Source of the DNA: AP-15 sp963772295
GTDB lineage: Bacteria > Pseudomonadota > Alphaproteobacteria > ATCC43930 > CGMCC-115725
Reading direction: 5' to 3'
DNA: 64,000 bases
Assembly (NCBI GenBank): GCA_963772295.1
Contig: CAVYWO010000006.1
Coordinates: forward strand, 1-64,000
Positions 34,259 to 42,788 of the stretch are shown one piece after another. Every line of letters begins with the position of its first letter. Position 1 is the first letter of the stretch. The position numbers were made by a program, and so were the translations under genes. The notes under the pieces are model-generated. The model saw nothing but the letters and a program-made list of their open reading frames with translations, searched no databases and was not told the origin of the DNA.

Positions 34259-34858
34259 ATGAACCAAGCCCCAGCCGTGTCGGCACTGTCGGCTGCCGCG
34301 GCCCGTATGCGGAAATACCGAGAACGCCGCCGCCAGGGCGAAACGATCGTGAGCCTGAAACTCGGGTTGAGCGATATCTCCGATCTGGCTGCGCTGGACT
34401 GGATGCCTGCAGTCGTTCGCACCGATAAGAACGCCCTTTGCGGTGCGCTCATCGAGTTGATCGAGCAGGCGATCGCGTTGCGCATAACCCCCACGACGAC
34501 AACATCGGAGGGCACCCGCTTCGCGCCGTTGTGCGCAACCGCGGGACCGACCATAACTGAATGCGATGAAGCGCTGTCACCACGGGTCAGGACATCTGCC
34601 GAACCCGGCGAGGTTTTTGGTGCCACCGCGGCCGCCGCCGAAATCGTCGAGGACCATCCTCCCGGTCTCCAGCCACGGGCCGAGCGGAATCGGCCGTTTG
34701 AGATCGACCCAGTCGAATTTTGGGAGCCGCGACTGGTTTTGTACCTGCGACGGAAAATGTGGATGCCGGGGTGGGGGCCGCGGCCGGACCAGGATGGCTG
34801 CCAAGCTCCCGCGTGGCTCCTGGAGGCCACTGGCATGTGGCCGTCAGGGCTGGCGTAA
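34259..34858 (+). CDS. hypothetical protein with Arg-rich N-terminus, paralogue 1
   Basis: A 199-residue protein. Residues 8-50 (SALSAAAARMRKYRERRRQG, ETIVSLKLGLSDISDLAALD) follow the A..RM.RYRERRR pattern of small DNA-associated-looking proteins found beside integrases in alphaproteobacteria. A low-complexity middle is followed by a conserved tail (FEIDPVEFWEPRLVLYLRRK, MWMPGWGPRPDQ). GAGAGGAG lies upstream of the ATG. Paralogous to 35462-36049. Function unknown; a ribbon-helix-helix-like start is a guess. Confidence 0.65.
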   Translation: MNQAPAVSALSAAAARMRKYRERRRQGETIVSLKLGLSDISDLAALDWMPAVVRTDKNALCGALIELIEQAIALRITPTTTTSEGTRFAPLCATAGPTITECDEALSPRVRTSAEPGEVFGATAAAAEIVEDHPPGLQPRAERNRPFEIDPVEFWEPRLVLYLRRKMWMPGWGPRPDQDGCQAPAWLLEATGMWPSGLA

Positions 34859-35046
34859 GTCCCGCCCTTGGGCGCGGCACCTCCACCGCAAAACCTCCAA
34901 TCAATCCTGCGTGGATGAGCCGCCGGACCTCCCGTAGGCCGAAGGGGGACCCGCGGTAACCGCAATTCGCCAGCGGAAGAGGTGTCGCCTCGCGCGCGGG
35001 CGCAGGCGTGCGGGCGTGCCATTAGGGGAGGCAGGCGCATGAAGCC

Positions 35047-35300
35047 TCTCGGCTCCCCCCGCCCACCTCCGGGTCCTCTTTCAAGGCTGCCATCCGATCT
35101 CGCGTCGAAGGGGTCCCAACCGTCGGGGTCGCGGGCAGTTCGGATACAAGATGAACTGGCTGCCCTCTCTCTTGTTCGCGCCACAGCTTGCGCAACTCGC
35201 GCAACTCGTCGCCCTGAATGCCATGTGTCCAGGATTATCTCGGACACAAGAATATCCAAAACACCGTCGATTACCTAAGACCAGGACGTTTCGATAACAT
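35047..35300 (+). repeat. 254-bp direct repeat, right copy
   Basis: See 33947-34200. After its right end (TTTCGATAACAT) the two loci differ for about 130 bp and become similar again at CCGAGAGGAGTG before the paralogous genes. Confidence 0.9.
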
Positions 35301-35304
35301 GTGG
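35218..35304 (+). pseudogene. tyrosine recombinase C-terminal scrap, right copy
   Basis: Same integrase tail as 34118-34204, preceded here by an in-frame TGA created by the single base difference between the repeats. Confidence 0.6.
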
Positions 35305-35461
35305 GAGTAGAAATCTCGACCGCCTGGGCTTATGACCGATGAAATGGCGACGAGGTGGTTGCTGATGCCATTGTCGAAGCTGTGGAACTTTTACGAGAAG
35401 ACGGCGGCATAGACCCGACGAAGAGTTGTTTGGCGCGTCTACCGAGAGGAGTGACTTTCCG

Positions 35462-36049
35462 ATGAACCGAGCCTCAGCAGTGTCGGCACCATCGGCTGCC
35501 GCGGCACGCATGCGGAAATCCCGAGAACGCCGCCGCCAAGGCGACGTGATCGTGAGCCTGAAAGTCGGGTCGAGCGAGATCTCCGATCTGGTTGCGCTCG
35601 GCTGGATGCCTGCAACCGGTCCCGCCGATACGGACGCCCTTTGCGGCCCGCTCATCGAGCTGATCAAGCAGGCGATCGCGTTGCGCGTAACACCATCGAC
35701 GACACCATCGGACGGTACCCACTTCGCGCCGTCGTGCGCAACCGTAACCGGATGCGATGAAGCGCTGTCACCGGGTCTCGGGACATCTGCCGAACCCGGC
35801 GAGGTTTTGGGTTCCAACGAGGGCGCGATTGAAATCGTCGAGGACCATCCTCCCGGGCCCCAGCCAGGGGCTGGGCCGACGCGGCCGTTTGAGATAGACC
35901 CCGTTGAGTTGTGGGAGCCGCGACTGGCTTTGTACCTGCGACGGAAAATGTGGATGCCGGGGTGGGGGCCGCGGCCTGGTCAGTTAGGGTGTGCCGCGCC
36001 CGAGTGGCTGCTCGATGAATATGGCATCCGGCCGTCGGGGTTGGCTTAG
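35462..36049 (+). CDS. hypothetical protein with Arg-rich N-terminus, paralogue 2
   Basis: A 195-residue protein clearly related to 34259-34858 over its whole length: SAAAARMRKSRERRRQGDVI, SEISDLVALGWMPATG, IEIVEDHPPG, FEIDPVELWEPRLALYLRRK, MWMPGWGPRP. The two have diverged much more than the 254-bp repeats upstream of them, so the genes are older paralogues and the repeats were homogenised or copied later. Ribosome site GAGAGGAG. Function unknown. Confidence 0.65.
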   Translation: MNRASAVSAPSAAAARMRKSRERRRQGDVIVSLKVGSSEISDLVALGWMPATGPADTDALCGPLIELIKQAIALRVTPSTTPSDGTHFAPSCATVTGCDEALSPGLGTSAEPGEVLGSNEGAIEIVEDHPPGPQPGAGPTRPFEIDPVELWEPRLALYLRRKMWMPGWGPRPGQLGCAAPEWLLDEYGIRPSGLA

Positions 36050-36121
36050 GCCCTCGGTGCGGCGCACCTATACAGCACGAGGCTTCAGCCTTTGGTCAAG
36101 GGGTGCCGCCTCGCGCGGGCG

Positions 36122-36141
36122 CACGCACGCGGGCGTGCGTG
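36122..36141. other. perfect 9-bp hairpin after paralogue 2
   Basis: CACGCACGC and GCGTGCGTG are separated by GG. It sits 70 bp past the stop codon without a T-run. It may slow transcription; it is not a canonical terminator. Confidence 0.35.
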
Positions 36142-36157
36142 ACGCGTTACATCGGGC

Positions 36158-36993
36158 GTGAAGACGGCTTATCGGCCGGAGTTCTTCGCCGAACGCGCCG
36201 GTTGGGGGGTCGCTTCCGAGCTTCCGGTATTCGTGGTCGGCCTGTTTCGCTCGGGGACAACACTGACCGAGCAGATCTTGGCGAGCCATCCGAGCGTCTT
36301 CGGCGCCGGCGAGTTGCCGCACATCCCGCGGCTGGTGCGGCAGATCGTGGCCGAGCCGAGGGATGCCAAAGCCTGGACTAAAGACCCGATCGCGACCTGG
36401 CCGGACATCATCTTGTCGAATTGCAGGCGAGAGGAGGGCCGGCCAGCCGCGTCGTCGACAAGCATCCGCAGAACGTGTTCTCGCTGGGCCTGATCGCGCT
36501 CATGTTTCCGCGTGCGAAAATCATCTGCTGCCACCGCGATGCGCGCGACAATGTCCTCTCATGTTTCTTTCAGCGTTTCTCGCCGGAAATGGCATTCGCG
36601 ACCGATCTTGCCGATTGCGGCAGACGGCATCTAGAGACCGAGCGCATGGCCGACCATTGGCGCCACGTGCTGCCAATGCCGATCCTCGATCTGCACTATA
36701 AGGCGCTGGTTGCCGATCTGGAGGGCGAGGCCCGACGGCTGATCGATTTCATCGGACTGGATTGGGACCCGGCCTGCCTCAGTTTTCATGAAACCGAGCG
36801 CGCGGTGAATACGCCCAGTACATGGCAAGTGCGGCAGCCAATCTATTCGTCATCGGTCGGGCACTGGCGCAATTACGAAAGGCACCTCGGCCCACTCTTC
36901 GAGGTGCTGGCGCAGGCCAAGGCCGACGTACGTGACACGCTCCGCGCTGCCGACTCCGAGTTCGATTTCTCGGCGCGGCCGAGATCGCATTAG
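36158..36993 (+). pseudogene. PAPS-dependent sulfotransferase family, 5'-truncated and frameshifted
   Basis: The PAPS 5'-phosphosulphate loop is clear (PVFVVGLFRSGTTLTEQILA, SHPSVFGAGEL), followed after a frame change near 36415 by the 3'-phosphate region (VVDKHPQNVFSLGLIALMFP, AKIICCHRDARDNVLSCFFQ) and the C-terminal part (LHYKALVADLEGEARRLIDF, PIYSSSVGHWRNYERHLGPL). Full-length relatives carry N-terminal TPR repeats, which are missing. It would sulphate a sugar or peptide; its position next to the polysaccharide cluster suggests it once modified that polymer. Now probably inactive. Confidence 0.8.
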
Positions 36994-37123
36994 ATGCTTG
37001 ATGCGCGCTCGGTCATCTCCGCCGGCTCAGGCTCGACCCGACTGCCGCACGCTCGACACCACACGATCAACCCGACCCCGGCTTTGGAGGCGTTCGCGAG
37101 CGTCATCGGCGGACCGTTGTACC

Positions 37124-37330
37124 TCATCGCCGACGCCGCCTGACCCTCGGCGCATCGTAGGCTTTCAAGGGGGGCGGAAGTTCGGGCCGGGGTGCCGGAG
37201 GGTCAAGCTTCGCTAGGATCGCCCGCAGGGGCGTCAGTCGCGGCGAAAGCGGGTAGCGGCTGTCCTCGATCGTGCTTCGGAGAAGTTGGGTAAGGGCGGC
37301 CATCTCGTCGTCGGTAAGGTCGAGCGTCAT
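37124..37330 (-). CDS. small conserved hypothetical protein
   Basis: A 68-residue protein: MTLDLTDDEMAALTQLLRST, IEDSRYPLSPRLTPLRAILA, KLDPP with a Pro/Arg-rich tail. I know this pattern (LTDeE...L...I..DRYPLSPRi..Lr.ILaKl.P) from very common small proteins of Bradyrhizobium-like genomes. Function unknown. The ATG at 37330 was chosen from the conserved start; the frame is open to 37372. Confidence 0.7.
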   Translation of the reverse strand: MTLDLTDDEMAALTQLLRSTIEDSRYPLSPRLTPLRAILAKLDPPAPRPELPPPLKAYDAPRVRRRRR

Positions 37331-37404
37331 GATCGCGTGATATGGTGCCGCGGTTGAAGGCTGCACCATCATGCTCCGCCGTCTCTGCGCCGAATTGCTC
37401 GACC

Positions 37405-37990
37405 GCGTCGATTACCTGTTCACGCTGGCCCGCGATGACCGATTTGGCGGAGACGCGGGCGAGTTGCGCCTCGAACCAGTCTTGACTTCGGCGACGAGCG
37501 GCGCGGCTTCGGTTTGCCGGGCAGCGCGACGGGCCGCCGCGCTCTGACCGCGGATCTTCGCCTCGATCGCATAGAGCGCGGCGATGCGGGCGAGCGCTTC
37601 CTCGGCGAGCGGGGCGGCGCCGCCTTTCGCGATGTCGTAAAAGCGTCGCCGCAGATGCGCCCAACAGAAGGCGAGGGTTGCGGCACCGCCGTCGCGCCGG
37701 GGGTCGGCCATCTGCTTGTAGACCGCGTAGCCGTCGCATTGGACGATACCGGAATAGGGCTTCAGTCCCAGTGCGGCGCTGCGCCCCGGCATATAGGTGT
37801 AGACGATGCCGGGCGGCTCGGGTCCGCCCCAGGGGCGGTCGTCGCGGGCGATCGCCCAGAAGTAGCCGGATGCCCTGGCTTGCCAGCATCTGGGTCTGGC
37901 GGTAGAGCGGCAGGTGCCAGGCGTATTTGCTGACGACAACATGCGCGGCCCAGCTAGCGGGCGCTCGCCAGGTCTCGGTGGGTTAAAGCC
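37405..37990 (-). pseudogene. IS66-family transposase (TnpC) remnant
   Basis: Pieces in two frames: YFWAIARDDRPWGGPEPPGI, VYTYMPGRSAALGLKPYSGI, VQCDGYAVYKQMA, LAFCWAHLRRRFYDIAKGG, then in another frame WFEAQLARVSAKSVIA. These match the catalytic middle of IS66 transposases (CDGYxxY...CWAHxRRxF). The N-terminal leucine-zipper/zinc region, the C-terminus, and TnpA/TnpB are all absent. The interval 37991-38286 up to the fcl stop holds nothing else recognised. Confidence 0.75.
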
Positions 37991-38283
37991 CTGCCTGACG
38001 CCGGCTGATCTCACGGTGGCGCGCTGCCGATGCCCCGCGTGCGCTCGAGATATCCCGGGATCCGAACTATCTCAGATTTGCATCGGCGGCACCAAGCGGC
38101 CGCTAACAGCCGGGCGGACGCCAACCAGGATCGACCATTCTGATCCATCAACCTTGGCGAGATTCCTTGTCGCCCGTCAGCAAGAGCCGCCGCTCGCGCG
38201 CAACCACCCTTTCAGGTCAGTGCTGTGGGACGGATCGCCGAGCCCCCGCTATCTATCCATCGTAGCAGAGGCAAACACGCCTC

Positions 38284-38311
38284 TTCTCACACTCGATTTC
38301 TCACACTCGAT
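38284..38311. repeat. 14-bp perfect tandem duplication at the fcl stop codon
   Basis: TTCTCACACTCGAT occurs twice head to tail. Because 14 is not a multiple of three, the duplication sets the last codons and stop of the leftward fcl gene. Confidence 0.7.
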
Positions 38312-39258
38312 CCGGCCCGGAGAAGCCATTCGTAGGTCCGGCGAATGCCGGTCTCGAGATCGATGCTGTGCCGCCATCCGAGAGAGTGGAGCGCGGACAC
38401 GTCGAGAACCTTGCGTGGCGTGCCGTCCAGCTTCGACGTGTCGAACACGAATTCGCCCTCGAACCCGATAGTTCGGGCAATGAGCCGCGCGAGTTCGGCA
38501 ATGGTGACGTCCTCGCCGGTCCCGATGTTGATATGGGCGTCATCGGACCAGCACTTCATCAGGAAGATCGCCGCGTCGGCTAGATCGTAGACATGCAGGA
38601 ACTCGCGCCGTGCCTGTCCGGTACCCCAGATTTCCACTGTCTTTTGGCCACAGCGGTGCGCCTCGTCGATCCTTGCGATTAATGCCGGCATCACATGACT
38701 CATCAGCGGGTCGAAATTGTCGCCCGGTCCGTAGAGGTTTGTGGGCATCACCGATACAAAGTCGCACCCGTGCTGCCGGCGATAGGCCTCGCACAATTTG
38801 AGCCCGGCGATCTTCGCAACCGCGTACCATTCATTGGTGGGTTCGAGTGGTCCGGTGAGTAGCGCGTTTTCGGGGATCGGCTGCGGCGCCAACCGCGGAT
38901 AGATGCAGGAGGAGCCGAAGTAGACGAGCTTTTGCACGCCGGCGCGCCGCGCCGCTTCGATGACGTTTGCGGCCATCACCAGGTTGTCGTAGAGAAAATC
39001 CCCCGGCAATCGGCCGTTGGCGTAGATGCCGCCGACTCGCGCTGCCGCCATAAATACGGCCTCCGGACGGTTCTCCTCGAACCAATATCGAACCGCCGCC
39101 TGATCACGCAAATCCACGCGATTGCGGTCGGCGATCAGGATCTGACATTCCTCGCCGGCCAGGCGGCGCACCAGCGCCGAACCGACCATGCCGCGATGAC
39201 CCGCGACATAAACTCGGCAACCGGCAAGGCGAAATTTCGGGTCGACCACTGCGCTCAA
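38287..39258 (-). CDS. fcl: GDP-L-fucose synthase
   Basis: Converts GDP-4-keto-6-deoxy-D-mannose to GDP-L-fucose (epimerase/reductase, NADPH), a cytoplasmic precursor step. The 323-residue extended SDR has RVYVAGHRGMVGSALVRRL (NADP loop), FMAAARVGGIYAN, FGSSCIYPRLAPQPI (catalytic Ser) and NEWYAVAKIAG (YxxxK), plus PTNLYGPGDNFDP. Length and motifs are typical. Its ATG overlaps the gmd stop by 4 bp, so the two are co-translated. The final residues come from a 14-bp tandem duplication. Confidence 0.95.
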   Translation of the reverse strand: MSAVVDPKFRLAGCRVYVAGHRGMVGSALVRRLAGEECQILIADRNRVDLRDQAAVRYWFEENRPEAVFMAAARVGGIYANGRLPGDFLYDNLVMAANVIEAARRAGVQKLVYFGSSCIYPRLAPQPIPENALLTGPLEPTNEWYAVAKIAGLKLCEAYRRQHGCDFVSVMPTNLYGPGDNFDPLMSHVMPALIARIDEAHRCGQKTVEIWGTGQARREFLHVYDLADAAIFLMKCWSDDAHINIGTGEDVTIAELARLIARTIGFEGEFVFDTSKLDGTPRKVLDVSALHSLGWRHSIDLETGIRRTYEWLLRAGSSVRNRV

Positions 39259-40325
39259 TCCTCGGTTTGATAGCGATGCTGAGCCGTGCTTAGCAAGGCA
39301 ACGTCATGCTCTACCATTTCGCGGACCAGCTCCGGGAAAGTCATTTTATGATGCCATCCCAGTCTCTGCCGCGCTTTAGTCGGATCCCCCAAGAGGAAGT
39401 CGACCTCGGTGGGCCGGAAATAGCGCGGGTCCACGGCGACCAATACCTCTCCGGTCTGCGCATCGATCCCCCGCTCGTCGACCCCATGGCCAGCCCACTC
39501 TATCTGCCTTCCGATGTAGGAGTACGCGAGCGTGACGAACTCGCGAACCGAATGCGCCTCGGCGGTCGCCAGCACATAGTCGTCAGGCTCGTCCTGCTGC
39601 AGAATAAGCCACATTCCTTGCGCGTAGTCGCGCGCGTGTCCCCAGTCGCGCTTCGCGTCGAGATTCCCGAGATAGAGCGTGGCTTGACGTCCGGCGGCGG
39701 CGGCCGCCGCCGCACGCGTAATCTTGCGGGTCACGAACGTCTCGCCGCGGGTCGGCCCTTCATGATTGAACAGAATGCCGTTCGAAGCATGCATACCATA
39801 GGCTTCGCGGTAGTTCACGGTGATCCAATAAGCATATAATTTTGCTGCGGCATAAGGGCTGCGCGGATAGAACGGCGTCGCCTCGGATTGCGGCACCTGC
39901 TGCGCGCTACCATAAAGTTCGGAGGTCGAAGCCTGGTAGAAGCGCGTCAGCTCCTCGCGTTTCAAGATCCGGATTGCTTCCAATAACCGGAGGGGCCCAA
40001 GCCCGTCCGCATTGGCCGTGTATTCCGGCGTCTCGAAGCTGACCTTGACGTGGCTCTGTGCTGCGAGATTATAAATCTCCGTAGGTTGAATTTCCTGGAC
40101 TAGGCGGATCAAATTGGTGGCGTCGGTCACATCGCCGTAATGCAGATAAAACGGCGTGCCCTCTTCGTGGAGATCATGGTATAGGTGGTCGATCCGTTCC
40201 GAGTTGAACGACGACGAACGTCGCTTTATACCATGGACCCGATAGCCTTTCGCGAGCAGAAATTCCGCCAGATAGGCACCGTCCTGTCCTGTTACACCGG
40301 TAATCATTGCGGTTTTTGTGGTCAT
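39255..40325 (-). CDS. gmd: GDP-mannose 4,6-dehydratase
   Basis: First committed step to GDP-L-fucose and related deoxyhexoses: GDP-D-mannose to GDP-4-keto-6-deoxy-D-mannose. The 356-residue SDR has MITGVTGQDGAYLAEFLLAK, GDVTDATNLIRLV, YQASTSELYGSAQQVPQSE, FYPRSPYAAAKLYAYWITVN (YxxxK) and PTRGETFVTRKITRA. All catalytic Thr/Glu/Tyr/Lys positions are present. Directly upstream of fcl with an ATGA overlap. Followed upstream by a 230-bp gap (40326-40556) without a recognised gene, which could hold a separate promoter for the gmd-fcl pair. Confidence 0.95.
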   Translation of the reverse strand: MTTKTAMITGVTGQDGAYLAEFLLAKGYRVHGIKRRSSSFNSERIDHLYHDLHEEGTPFYLHYGDVTDATNLIRLVQEIQPTEIYNLAAQSHVKVSFETPEYTANADGLGPLRLLEAIRILKREELTRFYQASTSELYGSAQQVPQSEATPFYPRSPYAAAKLYAYWITVNYREAYGMHASNGILFNHEGPTRGETFVTRKITRAAAAAAAGRQATLYLGNLDAKRDWGHARDYAQGMWLILQQDEPDDYVLATAEAHSVREFVTLAYSYIGRQIEWAGHGVDERGIDAQTGEVLVAVDPRYFRPTEVDFLLGDPTKARQRLGWHHKMTFPELVREMVEHDVALLSTAQHRYQTED

Positions 40326-40556
40326 TTCAAACCGTCAGAGGCGATGGGTTCGGCGGCGTCGAACTGGCAGATATCGTGCCGCCCGATATACAATAGCAAT
40401 GATAGCGGATGTTAATCATTAGGAATAGGGGTATGGGCGTCCAGTAACAGGCGCCCGAGCGACAATTCACGAAGACAGGCCGGTGAGACAGATCGTGCAT
40501 ACGAAGCTTGACCCCTTCGCAAAGCACAACCGTCAGTCCGGGCACGCTGTGGCATA

Positions 40557-41402
40557 TCACGCTGAATTGTCAGCATGATAGTAAGGGTTGAAACACACCA
40601 GATTGCAATAATGAAAGAAATCGTTTCGGGGTAAATAGCGCCGCCCGCGTCCGACCATAAGCTGAAGATAGCTCGGTAGCAGCCGATAGATCTCGTAGCC
40701 AGGCAGCATCCGATGGAGCTCGTAAAGTGTGAATCCGGTGAAGGCAGCATGCTCGTTCATCTCGAGCTGGATAACTCCGATCCGCCCTTCTGTTATAAGT
40801 CGCCGAGCCCCGGTAAGCACTTCTTTCTCGAAGCCTTCCGTGTCGATCTTGAGAAAGTCGATTAGGGGGACCTGATGTTTGCAGCAGAAGCCATCGAGCG
40901 TCACGACGCGAGCCATCGTCGTTTCGGTCCGCAGCCCCGTTAGTTCCGTAATCGCCTGCGAAATGAACGATGCGCGGGGCGTGCCGTCCGCGCCTTGGAT
41001 GTCGTGAAGCGCCAGCTCTCCCGGCGTGGCTCCGACACCGGCGGCCTCGAGCACCACGTCGGCGCGGCCGGCAAACCGTATTTTGAGCCGCGGTAAGGCC
41101 TTCGGGTTCGGCTCGAACAGAAAGAACTGCGAGCCGGCGTGCAACCGGCCGAGGAGGTTAGCGGTGAAGTCGCCTTCGTTGGCCCCCACGTCGAAGACGG
41201 TAGACGGGCGGCTACTTGCCCTCTGTCCTTCCGCCCACTCCCGCCCGAATCGATCTTCGCCGTTGAGAGATGAAACCCAATTGTCGTACCCGAGACCGCG
41301 GAAGGCGATCTTATGAAGCACACGCCATGTCGGTTGGAGCGGGCGGCGCGCAAACAAATTTGCGATCCGGTATTCAAATGGAAACGGCCGCGATCGGCTC
41401 AC
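40557..41402 (-). CDS. FkbM family methyltransferase
   Basis: A 281-residue SAM-dependent O-methyltransferase. SAM-binding motif TVFDVGANEGDFTANLLGRL at about 68-87, acidic FLFEPNP, then FLKIDTEGFEKEVLTGARRL (FkbM hallmark D.EG.E..vl.Ga) and GVIQLEMNEH. Likely methylates a sugar of the polysaccharide. ATGA overlap with the upstream glycosyltransferase, so part of the same operon. One of three FkbM proteins in this cluster, which share little sequence. Confidence 0.85.
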   Translation of the reverse strand: MSRSRPFPFEYRIANLFARRPLQPTWRVLHKIAFRGLGYDNWVSSLNGEDRFGREWAEGQRASSRPSTVFDVGANEGDFTANLLGRLHAGSQFFLFEPNPKALPRLKIRFAGRADVVLEAAGVGATPGELALHDIQGADGTPRASFISQAITELTGLRTETTMARVVTLDGFCCKHQVPLIDFLKIDTEGFEKEVLTGARRLITEGRIGVIQLEMNEHAAFTGFTLYELHRMLPGYEIYRLLPSYLQLMVGRGRRYLPRNDFFHYCNLVCFNPYYHADNSA

Positions 41403-42664
41403 GCTCGCCTCTCCGTCCCGCAGACCATCCGCTTGCGCCCAAGCATCTCTTCATAAACTGCGAGCAAAGAGTCGAGATGAGCATCCAGATCCTGCGGCAA
41501 CGCCCAGTAGCGCTCAAACGCCGCACGGCTCATCCGTTCGACGAGTACGGGATCCTCGAAGTCGGAAATTCTGGCGACGAGCTCGCCCTCGTCCTCGGGG
41601 TCGAAGAGTGCTCCGTTCACCCCAGGTTCGATCAGGTCCGCCGCGGCAGTGATCCGCGCGGCAAGGACCGGCACACCGCAGGCGAGCGCCTCCGCGCAGA
41701 CAAGACCGCTGGTCTCATGCCAGCGTGACGGAAACACCAGGACCCGCGTGCGGCCGAGCAGTTCGCGAAGCCGATCGGGAGAAAGCCACCCGAGAAGTTG
41801 CGCATCGGGGTTCTCGCGGCGAATCGCATCGGCGCAAGGCCCCTTTCCGGCAAAGCTCGCCGGCACCCCGGCGCGCCGGGCGGCGCGCGCGAAGGTCAGG
41901 CACCCCTTTTCCGGCGTCAGCCGTCCGACAAAGGCGTAAATCGCGTTCGCCTCCGCCGCGGCTCGAGCTCCGCGCCTTTCGTCGACAGGATTCGGCACGA
42001 CGTGGTGGCGCATGCCCGCCGGCAAAAGCGGTTTGGCCACGGCCTCCGCCGCTCGTGAAACATGGATGACCGCGGGTTTCGTCGCGGTATGCCCGACGGC
42101 CCGCCATAACGCCGCATGCCGGAAAACCCGAATCGCCTTATGAGCGCGGCTGCGGGAATCACAGTCCCGGATAACGCAGGCGACGGACATCGGCCGTAGG
42201 GTGCAGGGTGCTTGTGCCTGGAAATCGTAGTAGCAGCCCGTCGGGCAGGCGAGAAAATAGTCATGGAGGGTGATCGCGGCGGGAAAGTCAGCAGCGAGTG
42301 CGCTCTTGATCACACTGGGGCTGAACGCCTTTGTCCATTGATGGAAATGGACGATAGTGCGAGCCGGATCGCAGCCCGCGAGCGCGCGGACAAGCCCGTC
42401 GGCCGCGCGCGCGTTCCAGATCGCATTGCGTGCGGCCTTGACCGGGTTGCGAATGGACCAGACGTCGGCGGCCGGGACATGGACGAGGCGGGCTCCCGCT
42501 TCCGTCAGCCGCTCGTCCGCCGGCTCGGCGGCGTAGACAAAGGTGACAGGGATGCCGCGGCGCGCTATCCCGGTCGCTGAGAGGATTGCCACCTTCGCCG
42601 CGCCGCCATTGATTTGCGCGAAATCGCTGACGATGACGACCGATAGGCCTGCTTTCCCACCCAT
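41399..42664 (-). CDS. glycosyltransferase family 4
   Basis: A 421-residue GT-B enzyme transferring a sugar from a nucleotide donor to the lipid-linked repeat unit at the cytoplasmic face. N-terminal domain: VVIVSDFAQINGGAAKVAIL. Acceptor-side motif IVHFHQWTKAF. C-terminal donor domain: YAFVGRLTPEKGCLTFARAA, then the EX7E region FPSRWHETSGLVCAEALACG. The ATG at 42664 was chosen because homology begins there, although the frame runs on to 42994. Divergent from the hydrolase gene at 42789, so a promoter probably lies in 42665-42788. Confidence 0.85.
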   Translation of the reverse strand: MGGKAGLSVVIVSDFAQINGGAAKVAILSATGIARRGIPVTFVYAAEPADERLTEAGARLVHVPAADVWSIRNPVKAARNAIWNARAADGLVRALAGCDPARTIVHFHQWTKAFSPSVIKSALAADFPAAITLHDYFLACPTGCYYDFQAQAPCTLRPMSVACVIRDCDSRSRAHKAIRVFRHAALWRAVGHTATKPAVIHVSRAAEAVAKPLLPAGMRHHVVPNPVDERRGARAAAEANAIYAFVGRLTPEKGCLTFARAARRAGVPASFAGKGPCADAIRRENPDAQLLGWLSPDRLRELLGRTRVLVFPSRWHETSGLVCAEALACGVPVLAARITAAADLIEPGVNGALFDPEDEGELVARISDFEDPVLVERMSRAAFERYWALPQDLDAHLDSLLAVYEEMLGRKRMVCGTERRA

Positions 42665-42788
42665 GCGTTTCGTTCCTGTTCGGCCCGCGGGCTCGCTCCC
42701 CTCGTCGCCACTTTTCGCCAGTCTAACCGAACTTGTGAACATGTGTAGGGCCCGCGCGTTGTTGACCTTCTGCACCCGCCGGACTTTC

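Noticed and set aside
36122..36141. Rho-independent terminator
   Set aside because: Strong stem but a two-base loop and no T-run.
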